A stretch of DNA of 24,075 bases from a virus. Shown here piece by piece: positions 1 through 6,632 of this stretch (its first letter is position 1; every line of letters begins with the position of its first letter). The stretch is from positions 1-24,075 of IMG/VR virus record IMGVR_UViG_3300035190_000419. One strand, 5' to 3'. Both the position numbers and the translations under genes were made by a program. Under the pieces are notes generated by a model. That model searched no databases and was not told where the DNA came from. It saw nothing but the letters and a program-made list of their open reading frames with translations.

Positions 1-444
1 CTTCTTATTTTCGTGAAGTATTATGTGGTAGTAAAGTCTTCCGTCGATGTAAAACCGGCGGAAGATGTCGTATCCTTTTCTTTCAAAATCAAGAAGATAC
101 AGGACTTCCTTGAAGGCGTCCTGCATCCTTTCCTTGATTGATTCTGGCACATCAACTTTATCCAAGTTGAGTTTCACTACTTGGTTTCTAGCATCTTCGG
201 TAATGACTTCATTCACAACATCATCTATGGCCATATCCACTTCTGCGTGAAGAGCCATTTCACGATATTTGCGTATCATGTCTGTCTCGTTACGGAGAGT
301 TCCGTCAAGATCAACATAATACCCTTGAAGACCACCACCCTCTATAACAGTCGCACCATCCTCAGCGGATGGTGGGACTATCGAGAATACTTCTTCGTCG
401 GTTTCTTTGCGACCAAAAGTAAATCCGAAAATATTAAAAGCCAT
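1..444 (-). CDS. 20: Portal vertex protein, T4 gp20-like (3' truncated by window edge)
   Basis: Only the first 148 codons are present; the frame is open to base 1. Portal proteins form the dodecameric ring at one head vertex, which starts head assembly, is the channel for DNA packaging by the terminase, and is later joined to the neck. The start is the ATG at 444-442, giving MAFNIFGFTFGRK. The visible part includes the acidic-helical stretch EVDMAIDDVVNEVI (about residues 69-82), then VVKLNLDKV and FRRFYIDGRLYYHIIL, which are typical of the N-terminal portion of T4-type portals. T4 gp20 is 524 residues, so roughly 70% of the gene should lie beyond the window. It follows the tail tube gene by 30 bases, the T4 order 18-19-20. 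The nearest Shine-Dalgarno candidate, AAAGG, is about 11 bases from the ATG and lies in a small hairpin. Identification rests on the motifs and the gene order. Confidence 0.92.
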   Translation of the reverse strand, partial: MAFNIFGFTFGRKETDEEVFSIVPPSAEDGATVIEGGGLQGYYVDLDGTLRNETDMIRKYREMALHAEVDMAIDDVVNEVITEDARNQVVKLNLDKVDVPESIKERMQDAFKEVLYLLDFERKGYDIFRRFYIDGRLYYHIILHENKK

Positions 445-453
445 TATGTAGTC

Positions 454-467
454 AACCTTTCGAGGTT
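454..467 (-). promoter_or_regulatory. Small hairpin holding the portal gene's ribosome binding site
   Basis: The minus strand reads AACCTCGAAAGGTT between the tail tube stop and the portal start. It can fold into a 5-bp stem (AACCT/AGGTT) with a CGAA loop. The only Shine-Dalgarno-like element for the portal gene, AAAGG, spans part of the loop and the 3' arm. That could lower portal translation relative to the abundant tube protein upstream. The stem is short and could be chance; any regulatory role is inference. Confidence 0.3.
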
Positions 468-474
468 AGAGGTA

Positions 475-1068
475 TTATCTCTTGCCGCCGAGGTTGAGTT
501 GTGCGCCTGGTCCTTGCTTGACTTGGAAGTATGTGTAACCGAATGTGACTTGGAATTCGGATACAGTGTCGTTTTGGTCATAAGCAAGTTCGATTGCAGC
601 AACATCCTTGGGGAAGCAAGCGATCAGTTCGTACTTCTGTACTGTCTGACCCTTTCTATTTAGTTGCTCTACCGTAGCGGTGCAACCAGTTACATGACCC
701 CAGAATGGAGCGGATGTTTCTGTTGTTGCAGCACCAGTGACATCGCCGACCATGTTGTTGACGATGCCGTTGTAGTAACGGTTCCACTTCTCGAACTCGT
801 TGCGGATTGTATAGTCCTCTGTGTTGAGAACTGTTACAGTCCAATCTTCGAAGGTTCTGTCGCCAGGAACCTTGATCTGACGGCCCAAGTATGGAACGGT
901 GATTTCACCGAGTGTGGAGCCTGGGATGGAGGTTGCCTTTGCGTAGAAGGTGAGACGGTTGCTAAACTTGATTACACCTGATCTGTCTGTTACTGTAACT
1001 CTGAACAGTGTTGGTCTTGAACCACCGTCAAAGTCCTGAATAAATCTGTCAATTCCTAAGTATGCCAT
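475..1068 (-). CDS. 19: Tail tube protein, T4 gp19-like
   Basis: This is the subunit of the inner tail tube, which stacks as hexameric rings on the baseplate inside the sheath and carries DNA into the host. It is 197 residues, somewhat longer than T4 gp19 (163). It starts MAYLGIDRFIQDF and contains the tube-fold hallmarks FYAKATSIPG and PYLGRQIKVPGDRTFEDW (about residues 42-77), the NEFEKWNRYYNG segment, and a C-terminal strand pair ending in FQVTFGYTYFQV. AGGAGT precedes the ATG with about 7 bases between. It lies 47 bases after the sheath gene and directly before the portal, the T4 order. Its base composition is markedly richer in G+C than the fibre genes (32 of 60 bases in 841-900), which suits a very highly expressed gene. 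The extra length is probably a loop in the GDVTGAATTET region (about residues 108-118). Confidence 0.95.
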   Translation of the reverse strand: MAYLGIDRFIQDFDGGSRPTLFRVTVTDRSGVIKFSNRLTFYAKATSIPGSTLGEITVPYLGRQIKVPGDRTFEDWTVTVLNTEDYTIRNEFEKWNRYYNGIVNNMVGDVTGAATTETSAPFWGHVTGCTATVEQLNRKGQTVQKYELIACFPKDVAAIELAYDQNDTVSEFQVTFGYTYFQVKQGPGAQLNLGGKR

Positions 1069-1115
1069 TTATGGTACTCCTATGTGAGTTTTATCTTTGT
1101 TCTTTAACGGGTCTA

Positions 1116-2891
1116 TTAGGATGCAGTGCCGGTGAGTTCGGCAAATGCGAGTCCTGTTGGTGTTGCCACGAAGTTCAACTGAATGAAGTTGATGGATCTT
1201 GTTGGCTTGATGTAGATGTCGCCGACAAATCCGTTGGAGTCGATTACTTGTGGTGTGTTGTTGGTTTCGTCGCAAACTACACGGAAGTCCGTAATACCGC
1301 GGCGTCCTGCAACTTCACGAAGGAATGGCTGAACCAGTTGTTCGAACTGATTTCTGGTGAACTCGTCGTTGAACTCGAAGAGGATGAATCTGGATGCGGT
1401 GGAGATGGCCTTCTCAAGGACGATGAACAGACGACGAACATTGATGCGGTCGAATGCGGATGGTCTGTTGAGGAGGGTCTTGTCACCGAAGAGAATTGCG
1501 CCTTCGCCTGGGAAGGTAGCAACTGGATTGATCTGCTTCTTGTAGAGTTCGTCGCGGTCGGTTTGACCTGGATTGTAGGCAAGACGAACGACATTCTTGA
1601 TGCGTCCTCTGTCATAACCGGCTGGAGAGAACCAAGGATCTTGGTTGGTGTCTGTTCTTACGCAGCAACCAGCGATGTCGGCATTGAGAGGAACATAGAT
1701 GTAGCGGTCGTTGTAGGAATCGTACTGGAGTTTGTAACCAGAGTCCATAAATCCGTAGGAAGAAGAAAGGTTAAGTGCTGATCTATAATTTAAGCACTTT
1801 GTGAGAGCCTGAGAAGCAATTGTATCATAATCTCCATCGTTGTTTGGAGAAACAAAAGCAACACAGTCCTTTCTGGATTCTGCAACATTGATTACCTTAG
1901 CAGCATGAACTGCACTCATTGGACCTGTAACAAGAATACTTACATCAATATTTTGTCCACTAAGGAAGTATGTTTCGAACGCTGTAGCACAGTCACCTTC
2001 TATATTATCAACAGTAGCAGAGGTGATTGCGGTGATTGCACCACCAGAGAGTGTTTCTACATTTACACCATTAGAAAGTGATTTAAACACGCTTGTATCG
2101 TCGATGTCCAGGGCATCACCCCATTCAGAGTTGGTTCCAGAACCAGCAACGCTTGCTGTTGGGTGGCTGAGCCATCTTACATAAGCAGAGTTGGTGTTGA
2201 CAACATCCTTGTAGTAGTTGGATTGACCATCAGCGTTTTGAGCGTTAGATGCCTTAGAAACGAACGCAAATCTCTCAAGAACTGTTCCTGCTACACCAGA
2301 GAACAAACCACCCTTGTCGATTACAAGGATATGGAGTTCGTCTTTGGCGTTTGTAGCACCGATGCTTTGTGCCCATACAGAGGTTGCTGGAGCATCATCG
2401 AAGTTTCCGATAAAATCAGCATATTCGTCTTCTTGGAGAGGATCTCCGTCTGTGTTGCCGTTTCCACCATTGTCAAGAACTACAACCTTGAGGCTGTTTC
2501 CTAGTTTGCCTGGATAGCGAGCACACCAAGGTCCGTTGCCGCTGTTGGAAGTAACATTGTCGGAATATGTTTTATCGTTGTAGATATTAGCAATACCCGA
2601 TCCGCAAGATGCGGTAAGATCACCTGTTACTTTAACTCTGACTACATTTAGATTACTTCCATAGTCGAGGAAGTTGGATGCTGTCCACCAGTATCTTGCG
2701 TAGTACGCATCTCTATCTGGTTGACCGAACTTTGCGAGAAGTTCTCTTTTGTCTGAAAGAAGGGTTGTCTCTTCGACAGGACCCCATGTGAAGGCTCCGA
2801 CGAATGCAGCAGGAGTGGTTGCTACTGCTGGCACGATGAGTGTCAGATCCTTTTCTGTTACTGAAACGCCTGGACTGATTTGGAATGCCAT
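1116..2891 (-). CDS. 18: Contractile tail sheath protein, T4 gp18-like
   Basis: This subunit of the contractile sheath surrounds the tail tube and drives it through the cell envelope. It is 591 residues against 659 in T4. The N-terminus MAFQISPGVSVTEKDLT and the following FVGAFTWGPVEE are the classic sheath start (N-terminal linker strand, then the first domain). The C-terminal inner domain is clear: RLFIVLEKAIS, then FEFNDEFTRNQFEQLV and RDIYIKP-like GDIYIKPTRSINFIQLNF (last 100 residues), which forms the mesh that links neighbouring subunits. The middle (about residues 200-370) is more variable and probably forms the surface-exposed domains. AAAGGAG precedes the ATG by about 8 bases. It follows the large terminase after a 75-base gap, as in T4. 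G+C content steps within the gene: high in the C-terminal part, low in the middle. Confidence 0.96.
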   Translation of the reverse strand: MAFQISPGVSVTEKDLTLIVPAVATTPAAFVGAFTWGPVEETTLLSDKRELLAKFGQPDRDAYYARYWWTASNFLDYGSNLNVVRVKVTGDLTASCGSGIANIYNDKTYSDNVTSNSGNGPWCARYPGKLGNSLKVVVLDNGGNGNTDGDPLQEDEYADFIGNFDDAPATSVWAQSIGATNAKDELHILVIDKGGLFSGVAGTVLERFAFVSKASNAQNADGQSNYYKDVVNTNSAYVRWLSHPTASVAGSGTNSEWGDALDIDDTSVFKSLSNGVNVETLSGGAITAITSATVDNIEGDCATAFETYFLSGQNIDVSILVTGPMSAVHAAKVINVAESRKDCVAFVSPNNDGDYDTIASQALTKCLNYRSALNLSSSYGFMDSGYKLQYDSYNDRYIYVPLNADIAGCCVRTDTNQDPWFSPAGYDRGRIKNVVRLAYNPGQTDRDELYKKQINPVATFPGEGAILFGDKTLLNRPSAFDRINVRRLFIVLEKAISTASRFILFEFNDEFTRNQFEQLVQPFLREVAGRRGITDFRVVCDETNNTPQVIDSNGFVGDIYIKPTRSINFIQLNFVATPTGLAFAELTGTAS

Positions 2892-2946
2892 TGTTTGTTC
2901 TCCTTTGATACTTTACTGAAATCACTATGAGTTGGATTACTAGTTT

Positions 2947-2954
2947 TATGTATA
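2947..2954 (-). promoter_or_regulatory. Possible weak late-promoter-like box upstream of sheath gene
   Basis: The minus strand has TATACATA, one mismatch from the T4 late promoter octamer TATAAATA, in the 75-base gap between the large terminase and sheath genes. It is embedded in the AT palindrome TTTTATACATAAAA (2944-2957). A separate promoter for the sheath gene would make sense because far more sheath than terminase is needed. The single mismatch and AT-rich setting make this tentative. The rest of the gap holds the sheath ribosome binding site and nothing else I recognise. Confidence 0.3.
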
Positions 2955-2966
2955 AAATCTTGTTTT

Positions 2967-4580
2967 TTAGTTGTTGTACCAGACAGTACCTTGATTGTCT
3001 GTCTCGTTAGTATCTTCCAAACCATTATCAATAAATCCAAAAGGAACCACTTCATCCTCAAGTTCTTTAAGTTTCGCTTCGAATAGTGTTTTTCTGATGT
3101 CCATATTGGTCAAATCTTTAAAATAACCTTGAGTGGTCAACCAACAGAAAAGCACCATACACATAACAAGATCGTCGTTGTGTCCTGTATCTGCTTCGTA
3201 AGAAGTAGATTTGGCAACAAATGTCACAAGTTCCTGTATTATATTTATATCCTGAATAATTAGTTTATCATCTTCTATCATACTTTTTAGAAGAGAGCAG
3301 CCAATTCTTTTGAGTGGTTTGGTGGTTCTTACACCTAGTTGCGTCTGAGATGCGCCAAATCCACCATCCAAGGTCTGACCCTTACGACCTCGGAAACTAG
3401 ACATAAGCATATTTTCGTATTCAAGTTCATTGTACAGAATATCCGCCACCTGTCCGCCAATATCGTTGATCTCTACCAGAATATAAGCATCGTTGTATTT
3501 CTGTGCTATGGGGTATATGGCATTTGGGTAAATCATTGGCGACATTTCGTTGTTCTTGAAAGAAGCAACTATCTTGTAGGGTATAGTGGTAATGTCTACC
3601 ACGATATAAGCATGATAGTCAAATCCTACACCTCTGGAAGTGTCAACCGTCATCACATAGATGTGATCTTTGATCGGAAATTCATAAATTGAAAGTCCTT
3701 GTTCATTTTTAGAAATAGGTGTCTTGTATGCCATACTCTTGAGTTTTGTAGCAGCAATCAGAGTATTCGTAGAACCGATAAAGTCGCATTCATACTCTAC
3801 TCTGAACTGCTCTTCGGAGGAGTTTGCAACCTGTTGCTTTCTCCAATTCTGATCACGACCAGGAATGTCCGACCAGTGAACGGAAACCGTCTGAAAGGAG
3901 TTTCTCTTCTCCTCTGCGTCCGTCCAGATCTTGTAGTACATATTTAATCCATTAGGTGTAGAGAAGATCAACACCTTAGTGTCTGTACCAGACGAAATAG
4001 TGGGGTAGGCTGACGCATAGAAGTCATCCGCGATGTTCGGAGGGACATACGCAAACTCGTCTAGAAAGATCATGTTGAAAGATCCACCACGAATAGCCGA
4101 AGAGGAAGTGGCGGATGCTTTTACTTTGGATTTGTTCTCTAAAACAACGGAACCCTTGTTCCACTCCACTACACCCTGCTGTAGCCATTTTGGAAGATAC
4201 TCATATGCCACTTTCAGTTTACCTAATAGTTCACGAGCAATTTCCTGCTTGTGTGCAAGAATTGCAACATTCACCTCTGGATTGAACAGTATGTAATGAA
4301 GAATATAGGAAACAACCGTGGTGGATTTACCTGACTGACGGGGAAGTTTTGCTATGGTAAAGCGATTATTGTGTATCGTTTTTACCATTTCTTCCTGAAA
4401 TTTGTACATTTGAAAATCAACTAAACCCTTGTCAAGATTTATGATCTTGATGTATTTCTTGATAAAGTAAACAGGATCTTGAGAACACTTGATATATTCC
4501 TCAAGTTGCTCAGGCGTCCACTGAACTTTTACTCCAGCAGCCTTTAGGTTTTCATTACCGAGATAGGAATTATTGCTCAT
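2967..4580 (-). CDS. 17: Large terminase subunit (packaging ATPase and nuclease), T4 gp17-like
   Basis: This is the motor that pumps DNA into the prohead through the portal and cuts concatemers. I chose the ATG at 4580, giving 537 residues (T4 gp17: 610); a TTG two codons upstream is less likely. ATPase domain: Walker A LPRQSGKST (about residues 79-87), Walker B MIFLDEFAYV (170-179, with catalytic DE), and coupling motif FSTPNG (206-211). RNase H-fold nuclease domain: VDTSRG with the first acidic residue at about 313, VEINDIG with Glu at about 370, and GHNDD with Asp at about 479-480, matching the T4 metal-binding triad. All key residues are present, so it should be active. The start overlaps the small terminase gene by 11 bases, with only a weak GAAG ahead of it, so translation is probably coupled to gp16. 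No intein or intron is visible. Confidence 0.97.
   Translation of the reverse strand: MSNNSYLGNENLKAAGVKVQWTPEQLEEYIKCSQDPVYFIKKYIKIINLDKGLVDFQMYKFQEEMVKTIHNNRFTIAKLPRQSGKSTTVVSYILHYILFNPEVNVAILAHKQEIARELLGKLKVAYEYLPKWLQQGVVEWNKGSVVLENKSKVKASATSSSAIRGGSFNMIFLDEFAYVPPNIADDFYASAYPTISSGTDTKVLIFSTPNGLNMYYKIWTDAEEKRNSFQTVSVHWSDIPGRDQNWRKQQVANSSEEQFRVEYECDFIGSTNTLIAATKLKSMAYKTPISKNEQGLSIYEFPIKDHIYVMTVDTSRGVGFDYHAYIVVDITTIPYKIVASFKNNEMSPMIYPNAIYPIAQKYNDAYILVEINDIGGQVADILYNELEYENMLMSSFRGRKGQTLDGGFGASQTQLGVRTTKPLKRIGCSLLKSMIEDDKLIIQDINIIQELVTFVAKSTSYEADTGHNDDLVMCMVLFCWLTTQGYFKDLTNMDIRKTLFEAKLKELEDEVVPFGFIDNGLEDTNETDNQGTVWYNN
3242..3249 (-). promoter_or_regulatory. TATAAATA octamer inside the large terminase gene
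   Basis: This is an exact match to the T4 late promoter octamer on the coding strand, within codons for Asp-Ile-Asn-Ile of the terminase nuclease domain, about 350 bases upstream of the sheath start. It could supply extra late transcripts for sheath, tube and portal. It could equally be a chance product of AT-rich codons (GAT ATA AAT ATA). No other supporting element is visible. Confidence 0.25.
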
Positions 4581-5025
4581 CTGCAAACTTCGTTTCGTCT
4601 AGTTCCTTTAATCTACCTTTCAACATTTTTTGCAAATCGGTAGTGCTTCCGACAAAAATGGAATTATTCGTAATGCTTGTGTTGTTGTCCCCTTGAACCT
4701 CTATCTTCTTTATTTCTTTCATTTGTTTATGAAGACCTATGAGATCCTTATTAGCATCAGAAACACTCTTTATGAGTGTTGCAACAACTTCGTATGCTCT
4801 TGGTGATTGGGTTTCCGATGCAACCATCATTATTCCGTCGATTGCTTCGGTTCCTCTTTTGACTATTTCTTTTAGATTTTCCCTAACGGTGGTATAATCT
4901 TTGTCTGCATCTTCCTTATCTACCACAACTTCTTTCACAGAAGGAACTATGTCACCTACTGTGCTAGGGACATCTTTTTTCTCCAAAGAGAAAACCTGTT
5001 CCATTTTGTTTTCAAACTCGTTCAT
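4570..5025 (-). CDS. 16: Small terminase subunit, T4 gp16-like
   Basis: This is the ring-forming regulator of the packaging motor; it recognises or presents concatemeric DNA and stimulates the gp17 ATPase. It is 151 residues (T4 gp16: 164). Segments aligning by eye to T4 gp16 are DKDYTTVRENLKEI (about residues 41-54), SPRAYEVVATLIKS (74-87), NKDLIGLHKQMKEI (92-105) and NNSIFVGSTTDLQKML (120-135). The central helical pair would form the coiled coil that oligomerises. The acidic N-terminus and charged C-terminal tail are typical. GAAAGGT lies a few bases before the ATG, and the gene begins 10 bases after the 69-residue orphan. Its 3' end overlaps the start of the large terminase, the expected partner. 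Confidence 0.92.
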   Translation of the reverse strand: MNEFENKMEQVFSLEKKDVPSTVGDIVPSVKEVVVDKEDADKDYTTVRENLKEIVKRGTEAIDGIMMVASETQSPRAYEVVATLIKSVSDANKDLIGLHKQMKEIKKIEVQGDNNTSITNNSIFVGSTTDLQKMLKGRLKELDETKFADEQ

Positions 5026-5035
5026 AATAAACCTT

Positions 5036-5245
5036 TCAACCTATCAGTATTCCCTCGTATCTAAATTCACCGTGATTTTCCAGTTCCTTTATAGTTACGA
5101 AAGCATAATCTTCCAAAGCACTCACTTGTTGTCTTTCTTTTAAGACAACTTTATCGCCATTACTATCTATGACGAAATCGTTATTAGTATTGGTTTCATA
5201 TACTACTGGATAAAAAACCATAGAAACCAGTTTGTTAGTTGGCAT
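5036..5245 (-). CDS. Small protein of unknown function between gp15 and gp16
   Basis: This encodes 69 residues starting MPTNKLVSMVFYPVVYET. I do not recognise the family. The composition is mixed, with a hydrophobic N-terminal stretch, an NNDFVIDSNGDKVV turn-like middle and an acidic EDYAFVTIKELENHG segment; it has no signal peptide, membrane helix, cysteine or coiled coil. It looks like a small folded beta-rich protein. It is a credible gene because it has its own Shine-Dalgarno (TAAGGACAAAATATG), fills the space between gp15 and gp16 exactly (9 and 10 base gaps) and follows the same strand. The gp15 stop codon lies immediately beside this ribosome binding site, so expression may be coupled. 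T4 itself has no gene between 15 and 16, so this is an insertion relative to T4. A role in neck, tail completion or packaging is only suggested by position. Confidence 0.75.
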   Translation of the reverse strand: MPTNKLVSMVFYPVVYETNTNNDFVIDSNGDKVVLKERQQVSALEDYAFVTIKELENHGEFRYEGILIG

Positions 5246-5254
5246 ATTTTGTCC

Positions 5255-5938
5255 TTATGGTTGATCGTTTTCTATGTCGAGAATATTTGCTTCGATGTAA
5301 TTTATGACATTGTGTTGTTTTACTGGACCGTATAGATTTATCTTTGCGGTAAATGTCATATCCCACATTATGAACCTATTGTTTTCGCTGACAAGCGGTC
5401 CTTCGAATGATTCTTCTGTTGTCACTTGTGTTAAGATGATAGGTATGTCTAGTTTTTCTTGTTCATTACCAAGAACGCCTGGTTTGATAGTCATACTGAA
5501 CTCTGGAGTAAAGTACGGCAGTATCTGCTCCACTATCTGAAGTCCATCATCCATATTTCTAACATAAGTGGATAATGTCATATCTAGATTATAAGGGACA
5601 GGCATATGGTGATAGGAATATTCCGTATCGCCATTTGTGTTCACAGTTTCCATATATCTTCTGTTTATGCTGTTCTTCTTTCTTTCGGCATCGTAAGAAA
5701 TACTAGTAATCGCAAAAGACATTCTTGGTAGAGTGATCTGCACTGCCTGATTGCTGAGATCTGCCAAACTGACACTCAAACGATTTATGAACTTTTCCTT
5801 TACAGAATATGTAAGAGGAACCTTTATTCTTTGGGAAACACCATTTGGTATTTCTCTATTGATATGAATATTGTTAAACAAAGTACCGAATGATACTACT
5901 GTCTTTCTTATTATTCCGTGGTAAAAGTCAGTAAACAT
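5255..5938 (-). CDS. 15: Tail completion and sheath stabiliser protein, T4 gp15-like
   Basis: This protein caps the finished tail: in T4 a gp15 hexamer sits on the last sheath and tube rings and provides the face that joins the head's neck. It is 227 residues (T4: 272). The N-terminus MFTDFYHGIIRKTVVSFGTLFNNI is strongly characteristic of the family (FYHG-I-RK, then FG-LFN-I), and is followed by RIKVPLTYSVKEKFINR and the conserved LPRMSFAI segment (about residues 70-77). The C-terminal half carries PVPYNLDMTLSTYVRNMDDGLQIVEQILPYF (given here in two parts: PVPYNLDMTLSTYV and NMDDGLQIVEQILPYF), typical of the gp15 beta core. Its ATG overlaps the gp14 stop by one base (TGATG), with GGAAGG about 9 bases upstream. 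The order 13-14-15-16-17 matches T4 apart from the inserted orphan. Confidence 0.94.
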   Translation of the reverse strand: MFTDFYHGIIRKTVVSFGTLFNNIHINREIPNGVSQRIKVPLTYSVKEKFINRLSVSLADLSNQAVQITLPRMSFAITSISYDAERKKNSINRRYMETVNTNGDTEYSYHHMPVPYNLDMTLSTYVRNMDDGLQIVEQILPYFTPEFSMTIKPGVLGNEQEKLDIPIILTQVTTEESFEGPLVSENNRFIMWDMTFTAKINLYGPVKQHNVINYIEANILDIENDQP

Positions 5939-6630
5939 CAGTAGTTGCCTTCCGAGAATGGATCAACTTCTGTAAAATCTAGAAGCGATGATGCATTTTG
6001 CTGAATGATAGTGTTGTCCTTTATGGTCTTACCATCCTGTATTGCGTCAGGTGTTCCATCGCCATCTTCGTCTATCAAAGACACTATGTTGTCTTCTATT
6101 ACATCAATATCCGATACACCTGTGTCGATCTCTTCCATAGAATACTTGAAGAGTTCACAATCTAATCTATATGTGTACAGTTTTCCACCTTGAAAGAATA
6201 CCTGTTTATTATCCACATATTTGATCTCGAACAGACCTTTAGATAGTGGGAAATAAATCAGATCACCCATCATAGGTGCTTCTAGTTCTATTGGTCGATC
6301 TGCCATAGTAGGAACTTTTGCTGCTTCCTGTTGAAACCTTTTCTTTGCAACAACCAAAGACATATTATCACGGACCTCTATGCCAAACTTGGAGACAATT
6401 TCTCTTTCGCCTTCAAATCCGTTGAATGTTTCCAGATACATTTCTATCGGAAAAGAAACATCAAAATGTGAAAGAACATCCTCACCAAAAACTTGATCTA
6501 GTTTTCTAAATCTTCTTGGGATGTAATAAACATCCATACCCTTGCTCTTGATGGATTCGATCATAAGATCCTCCATCAAATCCTGAGTAGGTGAGTATTT
6601 GTTGTTATTGAAGTATGGGTTTGTAGCCAT
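5938..6630 (-). CDS. 14: Neck protein, T4 gp14-like
   Basis: This head-completion protein, with gp13, seals the portal after packaging and forms the collar to which the tail attaches. It is 230 residues (T4: 256). It begins MATNPYFNNNKYSPTQDLMEDLMIESIKSKGMD (seen as YFNNNKYSPTQDLMEDLM and SIKSKGMDVYYIPR), the conserved gp14 N-terminus, followed by LDQVFGED and PIEMYLETFNGFEGE (about residues 61-75). The C-terminal third is acidic and includes DEDGDGTPDAIQD (residues 187-199), a pattern like the calcium-binding loops of EF-hand or thrombospondin type 3 repeats. The C-terminus DFTEVDPFSEGNY resembles other gp14 tails. The ATG is 2 bases after the gp13 stop, with only a weak GGAT ahead, so translation is probably coupled to gp13. 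Confidence 0.94.
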   Translation of the reverse strand: MATNPYFNNNKYSPTQDLMEDLMIESIKSKGMDVYYIPRRFRKLDQVFGEDVLSHFDVSFPIEMYLETFNGFEGEREIVSKFGIEVRDNMSLVVAKKRFQQEAAKVPTMADRPIELEAPMMGDLIYFPLSKGLFEIKYVDNKQVFFQGGKLYTYRLDCELFKYSMEEIDTGVSDIDVIEDNIVSLIDEDGDGTPDAIQDGKTIKDNTIIQQNASSLLDFTEVDPFSEGNY

Positions 6631-6632
6631 TT

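Noticed and set aside
181-663. Plus-strand open frame of 160 codons across the portal/tube junction
   Set aside because: Antisense to two well-identified genes; its protein has no family-like character.
1062-1781. Plus-strand open frame of 239 codons
   Set aside because: It lies wholly antisense to the C-terminal half of the tail sheath gene, whose protein sequence is unmistakable. The frame is cysteine-rich and low in family-like features, and is open because of the sheath's codon choice.
4581-4586. TTG start two codons upstream for the large terminase
   Set aside because: An ATG follows at 4580 in the same frame, and the ribosome binding context is no better for the TTG.
4570-4586. Possible programmed frameshift joining small and large terminase
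   Set aside because: The overlap is short, has no slippery heptamer or downstream structure that I can see, and both products have complete, normal ends; ordinary coupled translation explains it.
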